From Kalaharituber pfeilii (taxonomy: Eukaryota; Ascomycota; Pezizomycetes; Pezizales; Pezizaceae), in contig WHUZ01000054.1 of assembly GCA_015179045.1 (NCBI GenBank), positions 372,001 to 436,000 of the forward strand: 64,000 nucleotides of DNA, written 5' to 3'. The notes under the pieces were generated by a model. The model was not told where the DNA came from. It saw nothing but the letters and a program-made list of their open reading frames with translations, and did no database searches. Each line of letters starts with the position of its first letter. The stretch's first letter is position 1. Positions 53,519 through 63,842 of the stretch are shown here, piece after piece. The position numbers were made by a program, and so were the translations under genes.

Positions 53519-54145
53519 GGGTTCGGCTGTCGGTATGGTGGTGGCGACTGCCGTCGCCGGAGTCTCGATCGGAGGCGAGTTGGCTATCTTTTTCGCCTCT
53601 TTTTGGTCCAGCCGCCTTTTAATCTCGTATGGCGTATTCTCTGACGGCTGCTTCCCCTTCCTTTTCTTGGTTGGGGGTGTCTTCTCCGCCGGCGGGGGGT
53701 CTGTGCACGTTGGGGCCTTCTCGGGGACGGGTTCCTCCGAGAGTAGCTGGTAGGAGTGGAAGCTCAGGGCTTCCGGTGTTGTCTCCTCTGGTGGGGTATC
53801 CACGCACGTGATGGGGCTAAGCCCCAGTGGCTTTGTCTGTGGCTCAGTGGCCGGGATGTCTATGTGCACGATGGGGCTGAGCCCCAGTGTCTGTTGTGGT
53901 GTTGGTGGTGGCGGTGGTACGGGAGGTGTGAGGCTGATTTCGGGGTGTGTTGGGTCATCCGTAAAGGTGACACCAAGATAATCTCCCTTCATCGGCTCGT
54001 GAGTGGCGTCTGGCCCGTAGTAGTAGTGTTTCCAGTATTCGGCGAGGGTCTTGAAGAAGGTTTCTTTTCCCTCCCGAGTCATGTCGACCCAGGACACCGT
54101 GATGGGCCTGGTAGGTCGCGGTGGGAATCCTCCCCTCCGTGGCAT
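53100..54145 (-). pseudogene. ORF1 protein of the half-LINE, one frameshift
   Basis: ATG 54145 (MPRRGGFPPRPTRPITVSW) runs through an N-terminal region, a Pro-rich stretch with three copies of an LGLSPI-type motif, and a basic segment to a (PT)n repeat (about 53478-53520), where the frame slips. The other frame continues KNSKPSDPTPKTDAITTSKA, VVVHGISLRKDLG, GIRWLRRKAELLAEG, TSSVVVYLEEEKE and RVRLGGRLLRTTQYEP to the stop at 53100. The second half is the first RRM-like unit of LINE ORF1 proteins (compare 12821-13235). The CCHC knuckles that normally follow are missing, marking the deletion point. Whether the slip at the repeat is a mutation or tolerated is unknown. Confidence 0.72.
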
Positions 54146-54307
54146 GTCTTTGTCTTATTGGCTGTTGTCTGCTTATCGGTGGGTTTTACTGGTGCTTGGC
54201 GCCGGGGTGGTGCGTGGCAACGGCGGTGGTGAGCTGAAAACTCCTCGAAATTTCACCCCTCGGGGGAAATTTGTAGTGTCGGTTTTTGGGAGATGAAAAT
54301 TAGATCA

Positions 54308-54346
54308 AAAGACTCAGCTCGCTGAGGGCTTTCGATCTATGTAATT
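54308..54346 (-). promoter_or_regulatory. 5'-leader hairpin of the half-LINE
   Basis: On the minus strand, AGATCGAAAG and CTTTTGATCT pair around an inner CTCAGC-GA-GCTGAG. Position (about 85-125 nt from the 5' end) and two-helix layout match the ACCG hairpin of LINEs A, C and D, and an AAAATTACAT precedes both this one and that of LINE D. Confidence 0.5.
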
Positions 54347-55568
54347 TTCAGCGGGGGGGACGTGGTGGTTGTGGAGTCGCTTCCAAACGCTCGTCCTGAG
54401 GTGGTTGTTGTCCGCCGCAGTGCTTCGAAATTGGGTGGAGAGGCCAGAAGCAGTGGAGAGAGGAGTTTGAGAAGTTGCAGTATCAAGCACTCCGCAAATG
54501 CACTGGTGCAGTTCAAGGGGCAGCGAGAGTAAAGGTCGAGGCCATTGCCGGAGTAGAGAGTGTAACGACGATCCTCGATCAAGGCCAAGCAAGGTATGCA
54601 CTGAGATCAGTGAGGGACCCTACAGGAGTGGGGGACCTGTGGCCTGAAAGCTTCAGTGGAATGGTAGCCTCAGACCCAGACAGAGAGGGGGAGAGGGGGA
54701 GGGACTGGAGAGACTTCAGCTTGGGTTATGCTACAGACAAAAATGATGGATTTGAGTCAGTAGCTGGAAAGATTGCAAGCACTCTCGAGGTCGACGAGGA
54801 GGAGAGAGTGTCCTGGGGACGAGATGTACAACTACTGAAGGCAGACATTGAGGTCATTGACCTCAAGCTGTGCAAGGAAGACACCCCAGCCAAATGGGAA
54901 AAGGCCATCAATGAGGCTAAGAGTGACTCGGTAGCTATTTTGACAGATGGCAGCCGCAGTGAGGAAGGCGGTGTTGGTGGCGGATGGTGCTGGAGGCAGG
55001 TGGTAGCAGGTGAGTCAGAAGGGTCCCGGTGGGTAGGGACAAAAGCAACTGTGTGGGACGGCGAGGTCTCAGGAATGAAGAGTGCCCTTGAAGCAGTTGA
55101 TGGCAGTGAAAAAGTGCTACTACTCGCAGATTCTCAGGCAGCTATCAGTGCAGTCCAGAAAGCAGGAAAAACTGGCAAGGCAAGAACCGCAGACCTAGCG
55201 CGGGTGATAGAGCTGATTGCGGAGAGGCGGCGGAGGCTAAGGAAGGCGGATGCAGTGAAGCTGGCATGGGTCAAGGCCCACGTGGGGATAGAAGGCAATG
55301 AGAAGGCGGATGAGTTGGCCAAAGAGGGGGCCAAGGGCATGAGGTATGATGGGCAGGCCACTGAGGGTGGGCTGCGTCAAGAGTTAGTTCGAAAAAGAAA
55401 CGAGGAGAGGGAGCGTGCAGGGTTTGGGAAGGGCAAATTCGTGAAGTGGGGCAGGAGAGCACTCTGAAATTACACATGGCTGCGGACTGGAAAAGGCGGA
55501 GCTATGTGGAGGAGGATGGTCAGTGGCGAGGAGGTACAATGCACATGTGGTGAGGCATGGAGTGCTGA

Positions 55569-56845
55569 TTTTTTTTTTTTTTTTTTTTTTTTTTATATCA
55601 TTACTCGCGTGCCGCCCTAGGGGCTATGACGAGATTAGTTAAATGAGATTAGATACATATGAAGGTAGAAGAAAAGGAATAAGAAAAGATCCTGTGTGTC
55701 TCCTATGCCCCTGCCCACTCCAAGATGTCTCTAAGTGGGTCTGTGTCCTTGCTCTTCGGAGGAGTGACCAAGTCTTGCATGCCTCCTGGCCACTTTCGTT
55801 TCCATGTCCTGCACCTAGTGAGCACATGTTCAGTAGTCTCCTCCTCCTCCCCACACCATCGACACTCTGGGCTGTCTGCTTTCCCGATTTCGTACTGCCA
55901 TTTTCGTAGTAACTTGCCGCCCAGTATTCCTGCTAGTGTGGCTATGTGTCGACTTCCAAGTCTTGTGAAGGGACGGTAGCTGAGCCCTAGCCGGTTTCTC
56001 TCTGTGGCGCGCTGATGTCTCGAGGTTTGTCGTATCCCATCTTCTGTTATGGTTTCATCTTGGTAGGGGAGGCATGTGCCTATTTTCGCAGCTGTGTCTG
56101 CCTCGGTGTTCCCTTTGACTCCTATATGGGACTTGACCCACATCACTGCAACGTCCCAGTCACCTCGGTCTGTTCTCGCTTTCCAGGCGTCTCTAACCAG
56201 TTTTGCCGGTCCTTTGTGGGTGGGCTCTCCCTGGGCGATCTTTAGGAGCTTGGATATCGATACCTTAGAGTCGGTTATGATCAGGAGTTCCCCAGCTTGA
56301 TTGCGTAATGCTTCGCTCATGGCAATGAGTTCTGCATCATTGACAGTAGTCTGTTCCCCTAGGTATGTGGAAGTAGAGGTGTCTTTTGCGTAGGTGCCTA
56401 GGCCTGTCTTGTAATCTATCCTGCTCCCGTCAGTGTAGACGGAGTTCCACCCCTCGTCCTCGGCATTGGCTATGGCATTCTCGAACTCGAGCTTGTCTGC
56501 GTCCGCAGGTAGTGCTGGTAGGATGGCTAGTGGTAGGGGGTTGTTGTGTGAGAGAGACCCCCGTAGGTACCTGCACTCATTATCCCTGTTTTGGATTATC
56601 TCATCGTGGAACCGTAGGGCCCTGGCTTCTACCCTCTGGCGTTCTCCTTCTAGGAATGTTTGGGCTGATTCTAGGTTGGCTATTCCTTCGACTACGTCTC
56701 GCCTGGTACCCCACGGGGCTGCAGTAATCTTCTGTGCTACTGTGTATTGCCATTTTTCTATGTCTTTGATCTTGGTTGCTGGTGGAGACTTTCTTGAGTA
56801 GTCCTGCCATGCCCAGCATCCCCATGTGGCGATTGTGCGTGCGAT
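55569..56845 (-). mobile_element. 5'-truncated second-family LINE in LINE D
   Basis: 1277 bp, from poly(T) at 55569 to the truncation at 56845, with a perfect 12-bp duplication ATGGAGTGCTGA (55557-55568 and 56846-56857). It carries the RNase H end of ORF2 and the 30-nt stem-loop (55633-55604). It supplies the pol part that the half-LINE lacks and shares its 3' end, so both belong to one family. Confidence 0.88.
55703..56845 (-). pseudogene. Second-family LINE RNase H region (5'-truncated)
   Basis: Open from the truncation point to TAG 55703 (the open frame continues upstream into LINE D by chance). It reads ...WGCWAWQDYSRKSPPATK, NSVYTDGSRIDYKTGLGTYA, VNDAELIAMSEALRNQAG, IITDSKVSISKLLKIAQGE, VMWVKSHIGVKGNTEADTAA and the closing zinc motif CRWCGEEEETTEHVLTRC. 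RNase H catalytic Asp, Glu, Asp and the second His region are present. The sequence is clearly different from LINE A-E RNase H, supporting a separate family. Without RT it is not functional alone. Confidence 0.82.
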
Positions 56846-57135
56846 ATGGAGTGCTGAGCATGTGGTGTTCAGATGCACAGAACTGGAGCGGCCCCAGAGG
56901 AAGAACAAAAACGGGGCACATGTCACCTGGCAGTCCTGGGAGGACCTAGAGGAGAAAGGGTGGAAGCAAGAAGGCGTGGAAGGTGACCCGGTCGAGTACT
57001 GGTTTGCGAGCCTCGATCTGGGGTAGCCGGGGACCGGGGACGGAGGGCACTGGGTGCTCAAGGGTGTATGTAGATTCCGTAGTTAGTTGTCTCAAACCTG
57101 GCCCGGGTATATGGGTCCCTGCCATAGGCTGGTAG

Positions 57136-57470
57136 TAGTGAGCGGCACGAGCTAGCTCGAGCCGAGCTGGAGGGTGAGCTCGAGCCAGCTCGTGAGTAAG
57201 TGAGCTCGGCTCGAGCCTGGATCATAATATTGACAAACTAAACTAAACTAAGCTAAATTTTCATCTTTCTCACTACTATCAGCTAAATTGTGCATTTCGA
57301 AGTTGTTGGTAGGTCAGAATGAGCTCCAAGTCTCTAATTATTACTATAGTAGGTATGTACAGTTTATGAAACCTTGCACTGGCTAAGCATTTTAGCGAGC
57401 TGTCAAGAAAAACACAAGCATGATCTTGGCTCGTTTGAGCTCGAGCTAGCTCGGCTCGTGCCGCTCACTA
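57136..57470. mobile_element. hAT-type MITE, copy 2, in the LINE D tail
   Basis: 335 bp, ends TAGTGAGCGGCACGAGC / GCTCGTGCCGCTCACTA, flanked by a perfect 8-bp duplication GCTGGTAG (57128-57135 and 57471-57478). The interior matches 17695-17985 apart from an extra ~45 bp GAGCTCG-rich stretch near the left end. It splits the last 50 nt of the LINE D 3'UTR. Confidence 0.9.
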
Positions 57471-57520
57471 GCTGGTAGCCTGTATGCGGGGTTACGTGAA
57501 TGAAAAAAAAAAAAAAAAAA

Positions 57521-57879
57521 TCTCATAGAGCAATTCGGAGGTGTGGCAGAAAAGTAATTTCCACCTTCCGTTTTCGGAACAGCGTAACTTGGCGCATATG
57601 CAACATATTTTGCATAAAATACAATGCATATGTGCATATGCGGTATATGATGCATATGACGCATGCGCACGCATATTATATACAGTTAGTATATTTATTG
57701 ACAGACGCAATGAGTTTGAGTTTGACCTGCTGACTATAAGTTGTATTGAAGGATTTGAATTCAGTGAAATATAGTAGATTTATTTTGAGTGTTTATATAC
57801 AATCTCATTAATAGGAAGAAAACGAACATTGAATTTAGGTGGTCCTGGAGGTCTTCCACGTTTAGTTACTCTTCCCTCT
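57521..57879. other. Flank between LINE D and the Tc1-like fragment
   Basis: 57595-57670 is a GCATATGC/ATGCGC-rich palindromic patch with alternating purines and pyrimidines. No gene. Confidence 0.4.
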
Positions 57880-58464
57880 TTAGTACCTTTTTTTTTTTTT
57901 CCCTTTTCTGGATCTGCGTTTTCCTTTCCGTCCTTCCCTTTGCTCTTCACCAGACTCTTGTTCCTGCTCCTGCTCTAACTCATCTTCATTCCATTGATCA
58001 GCATCAACTTCTTCAACTTCTTCAACATCTACCCAGAGAGAACCAGTAAAAAGAGAAGTAAAATAATCTATATAGGATTCTGGAAGATCTTTCGTCATTT
58101 GCTTAAAGGTAGTATATGCTTGCTGGCAAACTTGACGAATTTTTTTGATTTTTTTTCTGATATCTGACTTCCGTAATTTATCAGATTGACGTTTTCCTGT
58201 CCTCCCTTCCTTATATTCATTACCTCCTTCAAGTTTAATCACTTCTTGAATATGACGAGGAATTCGCTCAATCCATGATTGAATTCTCCATTGTTCAAGA
58301 TCCTTCCAAGCCTAGTATAGATATCAAAATTAGCTACTAATAGTATTAAACATTATATTGTATCTAATATACCTTAAGCCACACTTTTTCAGCAGTAAGA
58401 CGGCAAGTTAAAGGACCCTTCTTAGTTGTTGCTTGCTTCATATAAGCCCAACATGGTTCAATCA
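57880..58464 (-). pseudogene. Tc1-like transposase C-terminus, cut by a gypsy element
   Basis: Exon 58464-58373 reads IEPCWAYMKQATTKKGPLTC; a 61-bp intron (GTATAT...TACTAG) joins to AWKDLEQWRIQSWIERIPRH, IQEVIKLEGGNEYKEGRTG and an acidic/basic tail ending TAG 57880. This is the end of the DDE domain and the tail of fungal Tc1/mariner-type transposases; the third catalytic acidic residue is probably the Glu in IEPCW. The gypsy LTR starts exactly where the upstream part should continue. Confidence 0.75.
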
Positions 58465-58859
58465 TGTCATGCCGCAATAGGAAATAACAGGGATTAGTTC
58501 TTGGTAACAACCATGCAGTGATCGACCCGAACCACAGAATGCTCTCGAACCGCCGCCATAGCTCTACATCATTCCACATCATTCTACAGCATTCTACAAG
58601 CACTCTTCTATGTCGTCATGTATGTTTCTGTTTCCATCTGTCTTCTTCTATGTCGTCATGTCCAAGTTCATGTAATACTCGTACTTGCTACTTCTGTTCA
58701 CTCTCTCTCGTCTATATATACCTCTTCTACCCGCCTGTATGTAGTCTCCACTGGTCAACGTACGCTCATTCTCTCTTCTACCTTGTCCCTCTCTGTTCCT
58801 GCTGTCTCGTAGCACCCGCGATCGTGCCTTCGCCTACTGATCCCAGCATCGCCCTTACA
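58465..58859 (+). repeat. Gypsy 5' LTR
   Basis: 395 bp, TGTCATGCCGC...GCCCTTACA. Its first 158 bp are identical to the 3' LTR. TATA-like CTATATATACC lies at about 58713. The presumed primer-binding site GTTTGACCAGTCACC follows at 58860; I cannot name the tRNA. Confidence 0.85.
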
Positions 58860-58899
58860 GTTTGACCAGTCACCTTTATCGCGCCTGCTACGAATCGCT

Positions 58900-60000
58900 A
58901 TGGACGACACTCTTATGCGCGAAACGCTTCCTCCAGAAGGGTCACCTTCGTTGCCAACTGCTCCCTTCATGACGCCATCAACTAGCGCTACGTCTCAGAA
59001 CTTTGCCTCGATTCTCGATCGGTTCACTATGCCTCCTGAGTTGCGATCGTACTTCCAGGACCTACAGAGCACTGTACAACAACTCCATACTACAGTTGCT
59101 ACCCTCCGCTCAGCGACTCCCACCTCAGGCTCCACTACTACTGACCATGCACCGAAGACCAAGGCACCGGACATTTTTACAGGGAACCGGTCGAAACTTC
59201 GCTCCTTCCTCTCACAGATCTATCTCTACATCGCAGTGCATCCCCACGAGTTTCCTACCGAACGATCGAAGGTTCTCTACGCCGCCTCATTTCTCAAGGG
59301 TGCCGCCTTTCTGTGGTTTGAGCCTCACCTCCGCACCCTGCATCAGCACACTCCCTCAGCGCTTTTGGACAATTTCGACGCCTTCTGTCAAGCACTACAA
59401 CAGACCTACGGTGATATTGACACTCGCGCCAATGCGGAAAGAGCGATTGAACGCCTGCGACAAGTCGGTTCTGCGGCAGACTATGCATCACGTTTTCAGC
59501 AACTCACTTCGTTCCTTAATTGGAATGAAGAGGCACTCATCTGGAGATTCTATAGGGGCCTTAAGGATAGGGTTAAGGATGAACTAGTTAAGGAAGAACG
59601 CCCCAAGCAGCTTTCTGAACTAATTGAAAAGGCCGTACGCATAGATAACCGCTTGTTCGAACGAAATCGAGAATTCCGCACCTCTGAGTGGGCATCGAAA
59701 ACCAACCGATCTGATCCCGAGCCAATGGATCTTTCCGCAGTCAGTACTAAGCCTGCTCCCCAGCTTACCCCTACTAATCGTGATCTCTCGCCACAAGAAC
59801 GTGCTCGCCGGCTTAAGTACAAACTCTGCCTTCTCTGTGCCAAACCAGGACACAAAGCTGCTGAATGTCGATCCAATACTCAGACCCAACAGCTCACTTC
59901 TAGTACTAAGCAGGATCCAAAGAAGAAAGAGCGTGTCAACATCTCCTTCACTACTACAGCTGAGGACAGTTCGGGGAAAGAGCCAGCTCAGACGAACTAA
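58900..60000 (+). CDS. Gag protein of the gypsy element
   Basis: 366-aa open frame starting [18 protein letters not shown]. Blocks: [68 protein letters not shown] and [20 protein letters not shown], which form the capsid (retrotransposon gag) domain. EPMDLSAV precedes one CCHC knuckle, [14 protein letters not shown], that binds RNA. It assembles the cytoplasmic particle in which reverse transcription takes place. Pol follows in the -1 frame with a 37-nt overlap (59964-60000). No lesion is visible, so this protein could still be made. Confidence 0.9.
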   Translation: MDDTLMRETLPPEGSPSLPTAPFMTPSTSATSQNFASILDRFTMPPELRSYFQDLQSTVQQLHTTVATLRSATPTSGSTTTDHAPKTKAPDIFTGNRSKLRSFLSQIYLYIAVHPHEFPTERSKVLYAASFLKGAAFLWFEPHLRTLHQHTPSALLDNFDAFCQALQQTYGDIDTRANAERAIERLRQVGSAADYASRFQQLTSFLNWNEEALIWRFYRGLKDRVKDELVKEERPKQLSELIEKAVRIDNRLFERNREFRTSEWASKTNRSDPEPMDLSAVSTKPAPQLTPTNRDLSPQERARRLKYKLCLLCAKPGHKAAECRSNTQTQQLTSSTKQDPKKKERVNISFTTTAEDSSGKEPAQTN

Positions 60001-63000
60001 ACCGCCCTGCTCTGAGCTTAACCGAGGGCGATATTCTTCTTTATTATACCAGACCGACCTCCGACTCTCATCTTATTGTCAATGGTTTACTCCGTTCTAG
60101 TTCTGTTTGTACTCCTGTTACTATTATGATTGATTGTGGTGCTTCGTCAAATTTCATAAACCGCTCCTTTATTGACAGACATCCTATACCACTCCTTCGC
60201 CACCCTACACCTATTGATCTTAATGTAATTGATGGTTCTTCTATTTCGTCTGGTTCTGTTACTCATTATACTGTGCCTATAACCCTGTCTATTCACTCAC
60301 ATTCTGAGAACGTTCCTTTGCATGTTATTCCAATGAAGGATTATGATATTGTTCTAGGTATTCCTTGGTTGCGTTTGCACAATCCTGTTATCAATTGGGC
60401 CAAAGATGAGGTTGACTTTACTTCTGCATTCTGTCATTCACGTTGCCTGCCACCCTTGAATATTTCTTCGTTGTCTACTACTCCTTCAGTTTCTCATTCT
60501 GAGTCTTCTTGTATGCCGAATCCATTGAATATCTCGTTTGTGTCAGCTCCTGCCTTTCACCGCTTAGTGAGACCCCGCCGGAAATGTTCAGATTCAGATT
60601 CGGAGATAGTTCAGGGCCTTGTCATCGCTACATTGGATACGCCTAATAAGACGAAGGTTACTCCTATCATCCCAGAGGAATATACACGCTTTTCTCGCAT
60701 CTTTTCGGCCACAGAAGCAGCTGTCTTACCTCAGCATCAGCCCTGGGACCACAAGATTCCTCTACAACCTGGCACGCATCCTCCGTTCGGTCCGATTTAT
60801 GCGCTTTCAGAAACCGAACTGCAAGCCCTACGAGAATACTTGGATGAGAACTTAGCAAAAGGGTTTATTCGTCAGTCGTCGTCTCCTGCCGGTGCACCAA
60901 TATTGTTTACTAAGAAGAAGGATGGAAGCCTGCGTTTATGTGTTGACTACCGAGGGCTAAATCGAATCACAGTAAAGAACCGCTACCCTATACCGCTGAT
61001 ATCAGAGCTCCTAGACCGTGTGCGCGGGGCAAAATACTTTACGAAAATCGATTTACGAGGGGCATATAACTTGATACGAATTGCTGAAGGCGATGAATGG
61101 AAAACGGCGTTCAGAACACGATATGGACACTATGAGTATACAGTTATGCCTTTTGGACTAACGAACGCCCCGGCATCATTCCAAGCATTGGTGAACGATA
61201 TCCTTCGGTCATACCTCGACTAATTTGTTGTTGCCTTCCTCGATGACATCCTGATCTTCTCGAATACTCTTGAGGAACATAAAGTTCACGTTACCAAGGT
61301 ATTAGAGAAGCTTGATGAACACAACCTCTTTGTGAAGCTTGAAAAATGCTCATTCCATGCCAAAGAGGTGGAATTCTTGGGATACGTCATTAGCAGAGAA
61401 GGAATAAAGATGGATCCAAGTAAGGTTGAATCAGTCATAACCTGGCCGACTCCTACGTGTGTTAAGGATATCATGTCATTTTTAGGATTTGCAAACTTCT
61501 ACCGCCGGTTCATACCACACTACAGCAGTATCATCGCACCGCTTACTCGCCTACTCAGGAAGATGCTTCGTTTACATGGACCGATGACTGTCAAAAAGCA
61601 TTCGAGGCTATTAAGCAGTCCTTCGCTACAGCAGTGGTCTTAAGACATTTTGATCCTGAATTACCTGCTGTTGTCGAAACCGATGCTTCTGACTTCGCTA
61701 TCGGTGCCTGCCTGTCCCAATACGATACCGAAGCAAAGACTCTTCGCCCCATTGCGTTCTACAGCCGAAAGCTACTCCCGCAGAAGCGAACTATGAGATA
61801 CATGATAAGGAGCTATTAGCTATAGTTGCCGCCCTCAGAGAATGGAGAGTTTATCTAGAAGGGCTAAGCATCAGATACAGATCTACTCTGACCACCAGAA
61901 CCTTCAGTCATTTACCTCCACGAAAGTCTTGAATCGAAGACAGGCCCGCTGGTCAGAAATGCTAGCTTCATATGATTTTGTTATTGTCCATCGCCCTGGT
62001 GCGGCTAACTCGCAAGCAGATGCACTATCCCGACGACCCGACTACCAAGATCCTACCGCGAAGCAAGAGCACTGTTTGCTTAAACCCCATCAGCTTATAC
62101 TTGCTGCGGTTGAGCTGAGGAATACTGCGGTTGTAAAGGATAGTAGTATACTGCAGAAAATTAAGGAAGCATATGAGCAGGACCCATCTTGTGCTAAGTT
62201 AAAGTCAGAGCTCACCTCAGGCACAGCGCCTAAGTTTCGACTGCGTGCATACTCTCTACGTGATGATCTTATTCTCTTTAATGGGCTAATCTTTGTGCCA
62301 GATAATAAGGGCCTAAAGGTGGAAATTGTTCGGATGCACCATGATACACCTACAGCAGGACACCCCGGCCAAGCGAAGACACTAGAACTGATCTCCAGAA
62401 ACTTCTTTTTCCCTCGTATGAGACAGTTCGTGGAAACATACATTCGAACATGCGAGACTTGTGGAAGATGCAAGGCATCAAGACAGCAACCCTTTGGTCA
62501 GTTGCAATCTCTTTCTGTTCCTCCACACCCCTGGCATTCAGTATCAATGGATTTCATAGTCAAGCTTCCCTTATCTAAAGACCCATCATTATCTCCTTCT
62601 CCATCCTTCGATTCCATACTCGTTGTAGTTGATCGACTCACGAAAATGGCATATTTCATTCCCTGTAGCGAGACTGTCACAGCCCCGGAGCTAGCTCAAC
62701 TCTACCTCAAGCATGTATTCGTTCATCACGGCATTCCCAAAGAGATCGTTACAGACCGTGGAGCAGTATTCGCCTCAAACTTTACTCGCTCACTATGTCA
62801 AGCCGCCAATATCGACCAGCAACTCTCAACAGCTTATCATCCACAAAACCGATGGTCAGACCGAGCGTGTGAATCAGATTCTCGAGCAGTACCTTCGAGC
62901 ATACTGCAACTATCAGCAAGACAATTGGGTTGAACTCCTACCGTTAGCTCAGTTTGCCTACAATAATGCTGAACAAAGCAGTATCAAATGCTCACCCTTT

Positions 63001-63662
63001 TACGCGAACTACGGCTACCACCCAACTCTCAACGTCTCGCTGGAAGCATCTGCGAAATCTCCTGCAGTCGATGAACGGGTTCAAGAGCTACGTTCCCTAC
63101 ATTGCCTCTTACAGCACGAAATGAAGTTTGCCCAGCAACTGCAAGCCCAGTACTACAATCGCGATGTACGCCCAGAGCCTGAAATCAAAGAAGGCGATCG
63201 AGTTTGGCTTATTCGAAGGCACATAAAAACGAACCGACCCTCCGAGAAGCTCGACTATAAGAAATTAGGACCATTCGAAGTGGAAAAGGTGATCAGCCCA
63301 GTGGCCTACAAGTTAAGACTACCCTCATCAATGCACATTCATCCAGTCTTTCATGTCTCGCTGCTTGAAAAGGCTACCCTGATAATACACTCAGAGAAGA
63401 ACAACCTGCACCACCGCCTATCATCATTGAGGGTGAAGCATACTGGGAAGTTGAAGAGGTGGTCAACAGCCGCAGACGAGGGAAGAAGCTGGAGTATGAG
63501 GTTAAGTGGAAAGGTTACCCACATCATGATAACACTTGGGAACCGGCTCAAGGCCTTAAGAGCATACAAGGAATGATTAACCAATTCCACGAGAAGTACC
63601 CTGACAAGCCCGGGCCCACGAAGCCAAAAAGGAGGGGGAAAGGCTCCGCCGCTCAGAGATAA
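59964..63662 (+). pseudogene. Gypsy pol: protease-RT-RNase H-integrase-chromodomain, broken
   Basis: Protease: [14 protein letters not shown] (DCG in place of the usual DSG/DTG) and [61 protein letters not shown], then TAA at 61221, and FLDD (61236-61247). RNase [20 protein letters not shown], and after a shift near 61785 [15 protein letters not shown]. Integrase: the HHCC finger HHDTPTAGHPGQ...CETCGRCK, then the DDE acids in SMDFIVKLP, VTDRGAVFAS and, after a shift near 62845, GQTERVNQILEQYL. A further shift near 63380 leads to the chromodomain: EVEEVVNSRRRGKKLEYEVK, WKGYPHHDNTWEPAQ. Lesions are one stop (61221) and frameshifts near 61555, 61785, 62845 and 63380. In chromoviruses the chromodomain guides integration to chromatin marks. 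Confidence 0.88.
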
Positions 63663-63826
63663 CCTGTCTTTTCTTGTCGTCTGTTACCCTGATTTTTGTG
63701 CTACTACGAGTGTTCTTGTTACTTATTGCATGTCATTCGCTCATGTGTTTTCTATGCTCCATCGTCATGTCATTCTCTTGTGTGTTTCCTATATTATACA
63801 CCACGGCCTGATCAGGAGCTCAGGCT

Positions 63827-63842
63827 AGAAGAGGGGAGATAC
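63827..63842 (+). promoter_or_regulatory. Polypurine tract of the gypsy element
   Basis: AGAAGAGGGGAGATAC directly before the 3' LTR; primes plus-strand DNA synthesis in this family. Confidence 0.7.

Larger units (their letters stand above)
52950..54425 (-). mobile_element. Half-LINE: ORF1-only retroelement, second family
   Basis: A 1476-bp minus-strand insertion in LINE D with a perfect 16-bp duplication CGAAATTGGGTGGAGA (52934-52949 and 54426-54441). It has a 5' leader starting near GCGGCGGACAACAACC, one ORF1-type coding region (54145-53100), a 90-nt 3'UTR, the 30-nt stem-loop (53007-52978) and poly(A). No endonuclease, RT or RNase H is present. Because both ends look complete, it was probably copied from an internally deleted master by enzymes of another LINE, like mammalian HAL1 elements. 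Confidence 0.85.
49963..57026 (+). pseudogene. LINE D ORF2: endonuclease-RT-RNase H with insertions
   Basis: Starts MVTEQRMKVAFQNVGGS. The endonuclease (FIGEAWVAEKGGEW, GGVYIHPDTN, LLGDFNAHHPAWSK, CGDHAVVWGT) is interrupted by a solo LTR at 50242-50602. An expanded low-complexity linker (about 51540-51790) leads to RT: SAPGPDGISYRFIK, KVIMIPKSGRD, WRPIQLINCVGKLMEK and FVDD (52560-52571). The normally invariant PQGSPLSP reads PQCSPLSP (TGC at 52449-52451). The half-LINE interrupts the frame at EIGWR and it resumes as GQKQWREEF at 54442. RNase H follows: ILTDGSRSEEGG, LLADSQAAISAVQKAG, LAWVKAHVGIEGNEKADELA. A TGA at 55465 (ACA in LINE E) precedes the final CTCGEAWSA-EHVVFRC, which is split by 55569-56845. 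Apart from insertions, only the TGA and the Gly-to-Cys change look disabling. Confidence 0.85.
39768..57520 (+). mobile_element. LINE D: Tad-like retrotransposon split by nested insertions
   Basis: An old LINE whose parts, read in order, are 5'UTR, ORF1, ORF2 (endonuclease, RT, RNase H), 3'UTR and an 18-nt poly(A). It is interrupted by a solo LTR (40746-40922), LINE C (42116-49284), a second solo LTR (50242-50602), a half-LINE (52950-54425), an RNase H LINE fragment (55569-56845) and a hAT MITE (57136-57470). All but the first have a clear target duplication. The 5' end is placed by alignment to the 5'UTRs of LINEs A and C and is approximate. Confidence 0.82.

Noticed and set aside
55703..57061. 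Reading the 452-codon minus-strand frame as one protein
   Set aside because: Codons upstream of 56845 are antisense LINE D sequence beyond the target duplication; only the part from the truncation point belongs to the second-family LINE.
59964..60000. Programmed -1 frameshift signal at the gag-pol overlap
   Set aside because: The overlap and the -1 frame are real, but GGGGAAA does not fit the X-XXY-YYZ slippery pattern and I see no clear downstream pseudoknot.
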